A program made the position numbers and the translations under genes. From contig CM073563.1 in NCBI GenBank assembly GCA_037074615.1, forward strand, positions 13,004,501 through 13,068,500: a stretch of DNA of 64,000 nucleotides. The letters are read 5' to 3'. Source of the stretch: Leucaena leucocephala. Its lineage: Eukaryota; Streptophyta; Magnoliopsida; Fabales; Fabaceae. Shown in pieces: positions 1 to 10,900 of this stretch (position 1 is its first letter; each line of letters begins with the position of its first letter). The notes beneath the pieces are model-generated. The model saw nothing but the letters and a program-made list of their open reading frames with translations. It had not been told where the DNA came from and made no database searches.

Positions 1-339
1 TTCGTCCTCAACTGGAGATTCTTTGTTAAGAGTAAGTACCATCTTAGAGTTTAAATCTAAAGACACTATGAAAGGCTATAGAGGAAGAGGTTCGATGGGG
101 AATAAAGTTTTCGAGCATAGTTTGAAATCATATATTACTTTTGGTTCCTCTTGCAGAACTTCTTCCATCAACTCCTATGGGTCTTCTTCAGAAAGTTCAT
201 CAAGATCTTATTCTAGATCCTCCTCAAGTTCAACCTGGGGGTCCTCTTGAAGGTTCTCCTATAGGTTATTGATATCATCCAAAAATAAGATGTCATTATT
301 TAAGGTATATCCCAGAGATTCAGTGCTAGATGAAGTCAT
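1..339 (-). pseudogene. Acidic pre-gag frame of Copia element (broken)
   Basis: An ATG at 339 opens a frame beginning MTSSSTESLGYT and continuing into Glu/Asp-rich sequence (EEDLE, ELSEEDP) with several in-frame stops. The same start, the same preceding AT-rich leader and the same acidic composition occur at 46120-46480 in another Copia element, upstream of its gag. The function is unknown. It is not a recognisable gag, protease or envelope. It may be a spacer frame or a small accessory protein of this retrotransposon group. Confidence 0.4.
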
Positions 340-1321
340 TTTCACCTAAATAATAAAAAATATTAATTATTATAATTTTCTAGAATTTTTAAACACTAAA
401 AAACACTAGAAAATACACTAAATATTCATAAATTGCCCAAATTAGGCAAATTATATATCAAAACAAAGATCTTGATTTTAGAATTTTTATGAATAAACCG
501 CATCTCAATCAAAGGTCACATGCTCCTTCACGTGCCCCAAGAAGAAAATATTTAGAAAAATAAAAAAAATTGAATAAAGCCCACTCTCAATGTTTGGCGC
601 ATGCATTACACGCGTCAGTCTGGTGCTGCCAACGTGGCCACTGCCACGTGTAAGTCACTAGATTTTCCTTTCTTTTTTTAATTTATTTTTTTTTGTTTTT
701 ATATGGGTTTGGGTGGGATCTACTAGTCTGACCCGGCCCATAACCCCTACTTTTAAAAAATAAAAAAATATTTTTTTTTAAAAAATGGGCTTCTATCAAC
801 CCAAATTTTTTTGTTATAATTTGTTGGACTGGGCTGGACACAGCCCAGTTCGCATAACGATGTGCTCCATTTTTTTTGTTCAAGTGTCAAAACGATGCCG
901 TTTTGGGATAATCAAAATGGTGTGTTTTGATTATCCCTGACCTCTATCCTAGTCATACAAACCCGATTGGAAAACAGGTCAGGTCTGTCAGACCCTACTC
1001 ATTTTTTGTCGTAACTTCTCCATCCGACGTTCGATTTCGACGTTCTTAGTGTTATTTTCTTTATTTTTTTGTGCTCTATGCAATGGAACTAATTTCAAGG
1101 CCTAAACCTCTGTTTTCTAATGACCTAACTTCAAAAATGAAAGCTCTCTATTATGTGGATGTTGAATATGCTTTTGTTTATAGTTTAAATGTATGCTTTA
1201 TGATTCTTGGCATATAACAAATGTTTTTAAACATAAATAGAGGCAATAAATGCATGCTACCAGAAAAAAAAAGAAAATTACAGAGTTTATGCGGAAGCAT
1301 AGAACCTTGGTCTGATACCAC

Positions 1322-1742
1322 TGAAAGTTTTCGGGTGTACCTGAGATGGTCTCTTATCCACTAAGATACCTACACGTAATTGGAGCACCTTGTATAGACT
1401 ATGGCATATTCACACAGCAAATACACCCACAAAGAAAGAGCAGAGCATCGGACACCCGAAAAAAAAGGAAAACCAGAGTGCCTCTAAAATGATATGTTAA
1501 CTCTATGGTTTTCTGTTTGGATATATGTATACGTGCTCATGAACCAAGAGGGAAAATGGGATTCAAAAGAAAAGTAACTTCTCTACTTCCCATGCTCTTG
1601 TATATCCGGTGGCCATCTCTTTTCATATGGGGTATATTACACTTATATATATCCCACTCTTTCCCTTATTCTCACAATGGCCCACAATGCCTATTGGGTT
1701 TGGGTCTAACCAACCAAAGGTGGATCAACCCACTTTCCAACA
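1322..1742 (-). repeat. 5' LTR of the left-edge Copia element
   Basis: A 421-bp LTR inferred from its ends. On the minus strand it begins TGTTGGAAAGTGGG and ends in CA next to the primer-binding site at 1305-1321. The partner LTR is outside the window, so LTR identity cannot be measured. Confidence 0.65.
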
Positions 1743-2218
1743 GAATGTATTCCAAAAGAAGAGAATTAGCTAGACTAGCAGTGATAAGATTTACAACAAC
1801 TTATCTTACATTAGGTTGCATATTACAGCAAAAGAATGCTCTTTTGACTATGTTTACCTCAGGTGATTGGACTTCTAGTTCTTATGCTAGTAAAAGTGAG
1901 GGTAAGCAAGTGGAGGATATGGTTTTTACTAATTCTAGATTTTGGAGTTCCAACAAATATTGCTTGAGGTGTATGGTTCCACTTATAAAATTTTGGAGGG
2001 TTGTGGATGGTGACTCTTAACCTGTCATGCCATATATTTATGAAGTAATGGAAAGAGTCAGAAAAAATTGCTAAAACTTTCAAAATAAGGAAACAAGGTA
2101 TAAGGAGGTGTGGTAACTACATAGGCCCTCCATATGAGCTGCCTACTATCTTAATCCAAAACAAGTTTTATTTATGCACTTAAAGTTTAATATTTATTGT
2201 TTATGTTTATGATAGAAA

Positions 2219-4114
2219 TGTAAGGAATTGGAAGACACGCAGCGGAAATTAATTTAAAATTTTTTCCATTCCTTGCCAGGATCTACCGTATGTGTTTAAG
2301 TCAAGTAGAAAGAAGCATTACCCTTGGTGTTCCTCAGCAACTTCCACAGCTTCTCTCCACGACTGGTGATCTCTTTCCGATTGCAAGAAGATGTCCACAG
2401 CTTCTCTCCGCGGCTCGTGCTCTCTTTCTAATCACAAGAAGTCAATGCCTCAGGTCAGCTTCCTCTACTGCTATCCACACGAACAGCGTTCCAACCATGA
2501 ACGACTTGTTAGCGTCTCCTGTCCCTTCAAGGTTCTCTCAAGAATTCATCCTCTCAGTCTCTACTTCAGCAGTTTCTTATCTGCAAACCTTTTGCAGATT
2601 CTATTTGGCCTTTTGTGTTGTGTGTCAAAAACGTAGCTCTTAAAATCAGATATATAGGATACTCTGCGTTTTCCTCAACCGAATTGGATCTTGGAATTAA
2701 TCTATATTAAATCTGAAATTAATACAATATCACATATTATATAATTTGATAAGAAACTAATTAAATAAATAATATTTATATTAAATCCGTCCCACGGATT
2801 TAATTAACCTATTTATTTAATTTAAATAAAGATAAGATTGGACTATATTTGATTTATTCTCATAAATTAAATTTGAGATATCCTATCAATTTGAATTTCA
2901 AATTCAAACGTGATAGAGATTTAATTTATCCTTATAAATTAAATCTTGTAAATATCTCTTATATGAGATATCCTATCAATTTGAACTTTAAATTCAAACG
3001 TGATAGAGATTTAATTTATCCTTATAAATTAAATCTTGTAAATATCTCTTATATGAGATATCCTATCAATTTGAATTTCAAATTCAAACGTGATAGATAT
3101 TTAATTTATCCTTATAAATTAAATCCTATATATCCCTTATATAATATATATATATATATATATATACGAATTTATATATTTATGAATATAAATATAAATA
3201 AATATATACATCAACCTTGGATCATTCATTGAATCAGGACATGTCTTAGATTCAATGAATCTGGATATCATAGCTCGTGTTGGGCTATTTTGTGTGCGAT
3301 CCTGTAGGCCCATATGAAGTTGGCAGTGGGCTATTTGCTATACTAGCCCACAAGTTGCAAGCGGTCTCTAGCAAGACATAACGACTACCCAAATCATATG
3401 AGGATCGATAAACGATGTAACCTTTTATACAACCATATCATGTCCCTTCTGTCACGCGATATTTTGGTCATGGATGAGGCATGGATAATGTCATCCTCCT
3501 ATTCCTGACCGTTACTTTCTCGATCCCTGAGTAGTCTGACTATAGAAATGGAACTACCTTTCCATTATAGTATGGCCATACATTTCTCAGACTCACTCAT
3601 CGAGGGGCCCAGTAATATCTCTCTACGAATGTGAGGGACAAATTTCATCTTGACCATTCACATTCCTCCGCATGAAAAACCACTAAGGCCGAACATAGTC
3701 TTTATGATCACTCGGTCAAAAGTGACTTTTGACTAGGTCAAAGCTGAGCGTTTGTCATGTAGGAATCCATGGAGATCTCAGGTCAAAGGGCATAGTGACA
3801 TGGTTTGTATATGAGAGAAGCTTATGACGTAACCCATACAGCTCTCTCATAGTGGGTCAGTCCAACACCTTGTACTCTTACATGTGCCTATGACTTTGAT
3901 TTATATCTCTATACATCTTCAAAGTCATACTGGCCTTATTTCATCTCTGATCCCACATAGATGACCGACCAGGGACATTTAGGATAAGATCATGAATTAT
4001 CCAAATATGGTCATCACAATAAACATGCAAATAATATGATAACACAATTAATAAATTCATAAATTAATAATTTTCATAAGACAATGATTGGCCCCTAGGG
4101 CACGTTTTCCAACA
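2219..4114 (-). mobile_element. Solo LTR, about 1.9 kb, with 5-bp target duplication
   Basis: Plus-strand ends are TGTAAGGAATT and TTTTCCAACA, that is TG...CA, flanked by a perfect 5-bp duplication AGAAA (2214-2218 and 4115-4119). There is no primer site, no coding region and no second LTR inside, which fits a solo LTR left by LTR-LTR recombination, or a very long LTR of a non-autonomous element. Minus orientation is preferred because TGTTGGAAAACGTGCCCTAG looks like a typical LTR start. The insertion lies within the hAT relic. Confidence 0.75.
2875..3144. repeat. 90-bp tandem repeat, three copies
   Basis: Copies start at 2875, 2965 and 3055, each with GAGATATCCTATCAATTTGA. The first two are nearly identical and the third diverges after about 70 bp and runs into a TA dinucleotide tract (about 3145-3166). 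It is internal to the solo LTR. It has no separate spacers and so is not a CRISPR. Confidence 0.85.
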
Positions 4115-4480
4115 AGAAAAACAAAACTTATTTGTTGTTTAATTAGGTTCTATTATGACAAAAACTTTAATGCAGACATGAAACTATGGAGATAACAGTT
4201 TTGGATAGAAGAACAAGATTTGAAATTGATCAACAACTAGAGGCATTCAAGTATGGGCTTTTTGGAAGGAGAATGGCAATAAATACTAGAGACAAAAAAA
4301 ACCCGGTACCTTACTCTAGTCTCTACTATTTTTAAGAATTTAATTTTTATTCCTAAATAAATCTAAATTTTATTGTATTGCTTTCGTTTTGGTAGATCTT
4401 TGGTGGGAAAGTTATGGAGAAGGTAAGGAGTTACAAAAGCTAGTAGTGAGTGAGAGTTTTGAGTCTTACATATAGTGCTA

Positions 4481-5327
4481 TCAGATGTGAGAAAATTACA
4501 GACATGTCATCCTTAATAATTGATCATGAATCTTACAATTCACGATATGGTTCAATTCAAGACTCATAAAATAGGATATCCAATTCATGATTCATATCTC
4601 GATTTGATAACTTTGCTCAAGGATACTTGATATTGCTATCCTTAACCTTCAGCCTCATAACCAACTATTTCCTAACACAACTAATCAACTCATGAAAAAG
4701 ATGAAGGAGACGCTATCTACAAAAAACTCTAATGGCGAAAATAAGTACTATTCAAGAAAAACGTAGAAGAGTATGCACTACAAACTCACCAATTTCAATA
4801 TACTCTTTAAAATTCTAGGAGTGCTGCCTAACAACTCTTTTGCTTGTCAGTTAAAAAACACGATAGATCTAGACCCTGATGAATCAATCACCCTATATTG
4901 AACCTTCAACTATGCATGGGCAACCAATACCTCTTTTGAAAATCTTCTACACTGCAACTTGGTATTAACTTCAAAATCACGTAAAAGAATGATGGCAAAA
5001 AAAACATGGGAAAAATTAATAGGAAGACAAAAACCACAATTGTAACTTTGCATATGTCAAACAAAGGAATCCATACAGGAAAAGTCAGCAATGACCAACT
5101 AGAAAATCCAATATTATCTACATTGACTATCTCAGTGAATTCGCGAATACTATGAGCTATACTTTCAAGGCTACACCGAACCATGAACAAACACACAAGC
5201 TCTAGATTAGGGAATTACAAAAAATAAGGATTAGTGAATTAGGGAATTAAAGAGTAACAACAATTCACCAAGGCAAAAAATAAAAAATAAAACTATACCT
5301 CTTGATAAGCTCTCTAGCCTCAATAAT
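4481..5327. other. Unassigned AT-rich sequence between hAT relic and CACTA
   Basis: I see no supported gene. A 96-codon minus-strand frame at 4906-5196 is hydrophobic but matches nothing I recognise and has no conserved context. The last three bases, AAT, are the left target duplication of the CACTA element. Confidence 0.4.
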
Positions 5328-6400
5328 CACTACAAAAAAAATCTGAAAGCTGTAGTGGTTAATTTTTAGCAGTTAGGGATAACAAGACTACAAAGTGTCA
5401 CTTGGTAACGGTTTAGATGTGAACCGCTGTAAATTTGCAATTGTTTGTGCATAATTTTATTGACGGATACATTTGTAATAGTTTTAACTGCTACAAAAAT
5501 GGAGCCAAATTGGCACTATAAGGAAGGAACAAAATTGAAGCGATTCAAACTGCTACTAATATTCGTGTCACAACATGCCAAAATGTTTCAACAGTTCAAA
5601 CAACTGTAAAAATCCAAGCGGTGCAAACTTCCCTGAGAAAAGTAACCATTCTTATTTCGCTCTAGGTCATGTTTATAGCAGTTATAACTGCTGTAAAGTC
5701 CCACATAATGTGTCAAAGACCGTTGGATATTTACAGCAGTTTGTCTTAATTAACCGCTATAAATATAAAAATCGCTACAAAAAAAGTGCTTCTAGAAACC
5801 TACATATACCCCATGCCTTCATTTCAAAGTTTTGCCGTTTGCTAGTAATGAAGTTCTACTTAATTATGATCAGAATTCTTGCTTAACGTGAATATCAAGA
5901 TTTTAGTCCACTTTTGAGGTACTGATAGAAATTTTACTTGCGTAGTTTATTTTTTAAAAAAGTTGAGTTATTTATTTAATTTAGTTATATTTTAATTATA
6001 ACTTCTTTTTTAGCATTATTTAACTGTTTATTTAGCATAGTTTAGATGGTTAGGTAGATTAGGAATATTTTTAATATGTTGGACTTTATTTTTATTTGTT
6101 AATAGGGAATATAAATTGGAGTACGAGTACCTGTATGACTATGAATACTTGTTGGAGTACGTTATGTTTTTAATATGTTGGATATAAGAGTGATGTTTGA
6201 CTAGGAATATTTTTATCTGCTAATTAGGATTGTGATTAGGAATATTTTATAAAGTTTAATATTTGATTCTTGAATTATGAATTTTTCAGTAAATTGGACT
6301 TTATTTATATATTGATTATATATTATTGATTAGTAATATGGATTAGAAATTTTTTTATTCATATTTATTTAATATTTTTTCATGTTTTCATTTTAAATAG

Positions 6401-7949
6401 GATGAGTCATCAACATGGTAAGGAGTCGATAGAAGACTTAGCCTTAGTCAGAGTGTTAGCGATAAGGATTCTAAGCTAGACATTAGCATAGATGATAACG
6501 AGACTAATTAGCTCAATGAGACAATCATGTTGTCTCTATTTGAGGGAGAAGTTCCTTAGACTGGAGAGTTCCCCCAATATGATACAGGTGAGGGAGCAGG
6601 TGGGGGAGGAGAGGGCGATGGGGTTGCTTAGGAGGGGATGAGGGGGTGGCTGGTGGCCAAGCAGAGGAGCAACCCTATCGTGGAAGGCGACAAACGAGGC
6701 AGTTAGTAGAAGTCATATGTAAGCATTTATTTAATTTTTATTTTACGATTTATAATTTAAATTTTATGAGTTTGAATAATATAATTATTTCTAAATTACA
6801 TTTTATAGAATAGCAGGGGATCATGTCAACTAGCAGGATGACAATTATATACGTCTCCATAATGAAAATGGGGCATGTGATTTTGCCAATCAGCAGTGTG
6901 GACCCGCTAATCCAATAAGGGGGTTAACTGTACAACAAATACATGTGGTTGCTTGCAAAGGAGTGGTTTCCCTATCAAAGAGACCACTTGGCAGGAGATA
7001 GACATGCCGATCAAGGACAGAACATTAGAACTAGTAAAGGTAATTAAATTTAATACTATTGGTTATTTAAATATGAATATTTTATTAAAAATTAACATTT
7101 AATTTACTTAATTGCAGATTAAGTTGTTGGTGGAAGACTGTATGCAGGGGAACACTATAAAGAAGCTAGGGGATGACTGGAAGAACGTGAGGTTGGCCTG
7201 TTTCATCGGGAAAGTGGTGATGGGATGGTGAGTGAGGAGGACATAGCGAACGACGTTCATAATGGTATGCATGTGCAGGATTGGAGGGAGTTCGTAAGAT
7301 CGCAGTTTACACCGTAGGCTAGGGTATGAATTTAGTTAATTAAATTCATAATATTTAATTGTTCACCTACTTGACTAACCATATATGTTACTTTATTTTA
7401 GGAAGTGCCACAAAGAGATGCCACAAGAGTTCGTCTCCAGACCATACGGCACAGGGGCGACTCGAGACCTTTCTCGGTTGCTTACAATGAAATCGTAAGT
7501 AAAGAAATTAAATTATTTATAAAATAATTCAATATTTACATATCTAATTGTAATTAACTTTTAGGAGACGAGGGTCACAACAAAGCAAGGATACACACCT
7601 ACTATATGCGAGATATGGCCTAACTTGTATAGGCCCCGAGACGGGACTCTTGCGTCAGAATGGGTTGAAGAAGTTGCGGTATGTATTTAATAAAACTAAT
7701 TTGGTATTTTTATAAATAATTAATATTTATTAATTTGTTTTAATTTTTCCAATTGTGTTGACAGGCGCGGATGTTTCAAATCGATGCAGACATACGGGAG
7801 TTTCAAGGGCCAGCCTTGGATCCTATCGTATCACTCCTAAAGGGTTGTGGCCGACCTTAGCATCCTGGGAAGATCATGGGACTCAGTCTCGGCCCCACAC
7901 CAACGAGTACGTAGGAGAACTTCCACAAACACGCACGGTTGTTAATTGA
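6401..7949 (+). pseudogene. CACTA-associated Transposase_24-like protein (exon remnants)
   Basis: Segments separated by intron-like AT-rich gaps encode a start region at 6401 (ATGAGTCATCAACATGG), a basic/acidic stretch, a piece with GDDWKNVRLACFIGKVV near 7165, and at about 7400-7690 RLQTIRHRGDSRPFSVAYNE followed by a YTPTICEIWPNLYRPRDGT motif, typical of plant Transposase_24 proteins. An in-frame stop near 6470 and others show decay. A homologous series occurs in the CACTA at 56815. In En/Spm elements such proteins are thought to bind subterminal repeats. The exon structure is approximate. Confidence 0.6.
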
Positions 7950-7959
7950 ATGTGACATT

Positions 7960-8990
7960 ATAGATATTTGGGAAAATTGAAAACCTATGTTTGCAATAAG
8001 GCATGGGTAGAGAGGTCAATAACAGAAGGTTATTCAAGTGACGAAGTCCTAACTTTTTGTTCAAGGTACTCTAATGTCATGCAGACGTCTTTTAACTGCC
8101 CACGTTGCATTGATGATGCTCTTCCTCATCCTACCAAATCTAGTGATTTGTTCCCTCCTGTTGGAAAACCCATTGGAGGACCCAAGTGTTTCAAACTCAC
8201 TCCCACTGAGAAACTACAGGCCACATACATTTTCTGATAAACTACAACCAAGTTGAACCTTTCTTGCTATAAGTATATATATAAATTAAACAAACACTAT
8301 TTTTTATACTTGTAATTCTATTTATTCATTGTATAGTGAGTAAAGAAGTCATGTCAGGTGCTAGCTACGAGTGCATGGGCAAACTTCCATTGAGACTGAT
8401 AAAAGAGTCCACCGAGAGTTTCATGATTGGTTTACACAATGAATGCATAATGATGATATACCTTACAAAGCCAAATTCAGAAATCTTTAATGGGTTTAAA
8501 CGATTACATGTGATAAGGGATTGCTGACATAAACTCTAAGGTTTGCAGCACATTTGGGACGAGGAGTTATGTTAGCAGCAATGATGTCGACATATGAGGC
8601 ATCACTTATGTAAAGCTTATTGGCATAGTTGAGTTAAATTACTAACTTTTCACAGTAACTCTCTTCAAGTGCTCCTGGGCAAACATGACATCTTCACAGG
8701 GTCTTAATGTTGATGACTTAGGCATAACATCTGTCAACTTTTCCAAGCTCATTCATACAGGTGAATCTGAAGATGATGAGCCATTTATTCTTGCCTATGA
8801 GGTGTACCAAGTTTATTGTGTGGAGGACAAGAGCATAAAGATTAGAATATAGTGATTCACCTTAAGCCATGGGATCTTTTTGACATTGGTGATGGTGACA
8901 TTACCACTTACGATAGCGAGCCCTTACAACCGATGAATTTTGAAAACTTCTTCTCTTAAGATGATGACAATTTGGCCATTACTAGGTATG
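7960..8990 (+). pseudogene. TNP2-type transposase C-terminal remnant (DUF4218 and DUF4216)
   Basis: From 7963 the frame gives YLGKLKTYVCNKAWVERSI followed by a TEGYSSDEVLTFCSRY segment, a strong match to the DUF4218 region of CACTA transposases. Around 8340-8530 the sequence retains an HREFHDWF-like motif, and 8660-8900 encodes LFKCSWANM, GLNVDDLGITSVNFSKLIHT and DDEPFILAYEVYQVYCVED, which match DUF4216. Stops and frame shifts interrupt all of it. The upstream Transposase_21 catalytic region is absent, so the element cannot make its own transposase. Confidence 0.65.
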
Positions 8991-9049
8991 TGTCCTCTTC
9001 ATACCAATATTTACAATTGTCGTTAATAAATTACTTAAAAACTCATCTA

Positions 9050-10261
9050 CTTCAAATTTAAATTTAAATCCATTATATTTTGATTATAAATTAAACCTAA
9101 TAATATTTTGTTATAAAAAAACTTTTTTTCAGGCAAAATGATGATGATGAATGACTTTTATTACACTTTGAATGCTTAATATAACATTTTTTCTTCTAAA
9201 AAATAATTACAAAAGAAAATTAAGTATTTTTTTAAAAAATACACATTTGTAGTGGTTGATTAACCGCTGCAAAAGAAATTTCAGCACATAAGCGGTACAA
9301 AACAATATAAACCACTTCAAAATATAACAATCTGCTATAAAACTATGCCTAGCGTCTACAAATATCTCCCCTCCTCTCATTCCCGCTTGCGCGCTCCCGC
9401 CTGCTCCGTGTTCTCTCTGCTCGTTCTCTCTTATTTTTTTCCTTATGATTCTTTCTTCACATGGTGGTAATATCATATTAATTTATAAGCATATTTCTCT
9501 TTTATATTTCTATACTTATTTTTATTAAATAAGTATTTATTATTTTTAGGTCATTCCTACACAAATTATTGGATATAATCAATCATTCATGTGTCATATT
9601 TTCTCCACTTTCTAACTCTTCTATACACATTATTTCATCTACTTCAATAACTTTCTATCTATCTAGGTTCAATTTGTACACTTTCTATATCTTAAGTATT
9701 TATAATCAAGTAAAATATATTAAATTAAATTATATTGTACAGTTAATAATAAACTTAATTACCACAGTAAAATTTGAATCTATCTATATTATATATATCT
9801 ACATATATACATTATATTAAAAATTAATATATTTAAATATATATAATTGTAAGTATTATCATAGGAAATTTTAATTTTTTTTTACCATGGATGCAACATT
9901 TGTAGCTTTTATATAACTACTACAAACTCTTAAGATTCTTTTTTTTAACTTTCTAAATGGCGCTGATGTTAAAAATTTTGTTTGCTGTCAAAATATTTCA
10001 TTGCCTTGCAATTTCTTGCAAACCAAGCATGATTTTTTAGCGGTTTCATAAACACTACAAACTTTTTTATGTTATATTTTTATACACATTTATAGAGGTT
10101 TTTATAACCGCTAATAAATTATATAAACCGCTATAAATATTTGTAGTGGTTTGATTGTTATGCGCTTTCCGTAAATTGCTACAAATGTATTTGTAGCGCC
10201 TGAACAAACCACTACAAAGTCTTAAATATGACCATTGAAAAACACATTATTTTTTATAGTG
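9050..10261. repeat. Right subterminal region of CACTA element
   Basis: No gene is seen. It holds AT-rich sequence, a short C/T-rich block near 9360-9430, and many copies in both orientations of the AACCRCTACAAA / TTTGTAGYGGTT motif, ending in the terminal CACTA repeat. Confidence 0.7.
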
Positions 10262-10900
10262 AATATTTGGATTGAATGAAATGGTAGTAGTGTAACATCC
10301 TAATTTTTATTCATAATATTTAAATAATATAAGGACATGATTTAATTTAATTTAGAGTACATTAAATGCATCATTTGAGATATGGAAACATAAAATTAGA
10401 AAAATAATAAAATATTTTTGAAAATTTAAAGAAGTATTTACTTAAAAAAATAGAGAAAAGAGAAAATTTAATAAAGCTTGGTAAGATTAAACAAAAGCAT
10501 TTAAGATAATAGGATTAGGATATTATAATTATTTATTTAATTATTAAAAATATTATTTGAATAAAATACATAAGTAAAGCTTAATATTTTTTAGAGATTT
10601 TTTGGAAATTTAGACCATGTGGGTTAAGAATAGTTAGAATTTCATATACAATAAATTAAAAATAAAAGAAAAGAAATAATACAAGAAAACAAAAGAAAAA
10701 GGAAAGGAAAGACCAATAAAATAAATGATGGGGCCATACCCTTTTTAATATAATATATCAGAACACACATAATCTAACGACCATCATGCTTCTTCTTTCT
10801 TCATCATGAATTTCACGCACACTGATGAGCTCCATTATCCTCCATTAATGGATTTTTAGATTCCTTTGAGCCTCATTTTGTACTACTAAAATCTTCTAAA
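10262..10900. other. Unassigned AT-rich sequence, possible old LTR start
   Basis: There are no genes. TGTAACATCCTAATTTTTAT near 10292 resembles the start of long Gypsy LTRs, but I cannot find a matching end or second copy, so it is only noted. The final five bases, CTAAA, are the target duplication of the next solo LTR. Confidence 0.35.

Larger units (their letters stand above)
1..1742 (-). mobile_element. Copia-type LTR retrotransposon, 5' part, cut by window edge
   Basis: Read on the minus strand this is a 5' LTR (1742-1322), a tRNA-Met-like primer site directly against it (about 1321-1305, GTGGTATCAGACC), a leader of roughly 1 kb, and an ATG at 339 opening a short acidic frame that runs off the left edge. 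No gag or pol is in the window, so the Copia assignment rests on similarity of leader and acidic frame to the element at 44811-55842, which does carry Copia pol. The base after the LTR starts the hAT relic, so the element appears to have inserted into a hAT transposase. The 5 bases GAATG at 1743-1747 are the expected target duplication, but the other copy lies outside. Confidence 0.7.
1743..4480 (+). pseudogene. hAT-family transposase relic, split by a solo LTR
   Basis: The stretch 1743-2110 translates to a typical hAT transposase middle region: RRELARLAVIRFTTTYLTL, then an MFTSGDW-like stretch, then FW, PLIKFWRVVDGDS and a YEVMERV-like segment, followed by a piece resembling the LHAAxYYLNP motif. 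After the solo LTR (2219-4114) the similarity resumes with FNADMKLW and, near 4395, VDLWWESYGEGKELQKLVV, which matches the C-terminal hAT dimerisation domain. A stop after the GDS segment and frame changes make it non-functional. The N-terminal half with the BED zinc finger and catalytic DDE start would lie left of the Copia insertion, outside the window. Homology is from motif memory, not a search. Confidence 0.6.
5328..10261 (+). mobile_element. CACTA (En/Spm) DNA transposon with both ends
   Basis: The left end reads CACTACAAAAAAAATCTG and the right end TTTTTTATAGTG, giving imperfect CACTA inverted termini flanked by a 3-bp duplication AAT (5325-5327 and 10262-10264). Both subterminal zones (about 5328-5800 and 9240-10261) are crowded with short direct and inverted motifs such as AACCGCTATAAA and GTAGTGGTT, the arrangement to which CACTA transposase-binding proteins attach. 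Inside, from left to right, are remnants of a Transposase_24 type protein and of the DUF4218/DUF4216 region of a TNP2-type transposase, all on the plus strand. It is about 4.9 kb, shorter than autonomous CACTA elements, and the catalytic TNP2 core is missing. Confidence 0.88.

Noticed and set aside
23..250. 75-codon Ser-rich frame at the left edge
   Set aside because: It is the reverse strand of the acidic Copia frame. Ser runs come from the complement of Glu/Asp codons.
1..339. Endogenous pararetrovirus frame
   Set aside because: The acidic frame follows an LTR and a tRNA-Met primer site and has a Copia counterpart with LTRs at both ends. No virus coat or movement motifs are present.
1305..1321. 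tRNA gene fragment
   Set aside because: The match to tRNA-Met is the short primer-binding site next to an LTR, not a tRNA gene. The same applies near 32991, 38703, 45206 and 60890.
1505..1742. Start of the 171-codon plus frame as an independent gene
   Set aside because: Its first part lies inside an LTR on the other strand. Only the portion after 1743 matches hAT transposase.
2290..2643. 117-codon frame with hydrophobic end
   Set aside because: Lies within the solo LTR, has no recognisable domain, and a second overlapping frame is equally open.
2875..3144. Possible CRISPR-like array
   Set aside because: Units are contiguous with no variable spacers and the context is a plant LTR.
2849..3232. 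Repetitive 127-codon protein
   Set aside because: It is only the translation of the 90-bp tandem repeat.
9360..9440. GC/CT-rich block inside the CACTA as a captured host exon
   Set aside because: Too short, and no recognisable protein in any frame.
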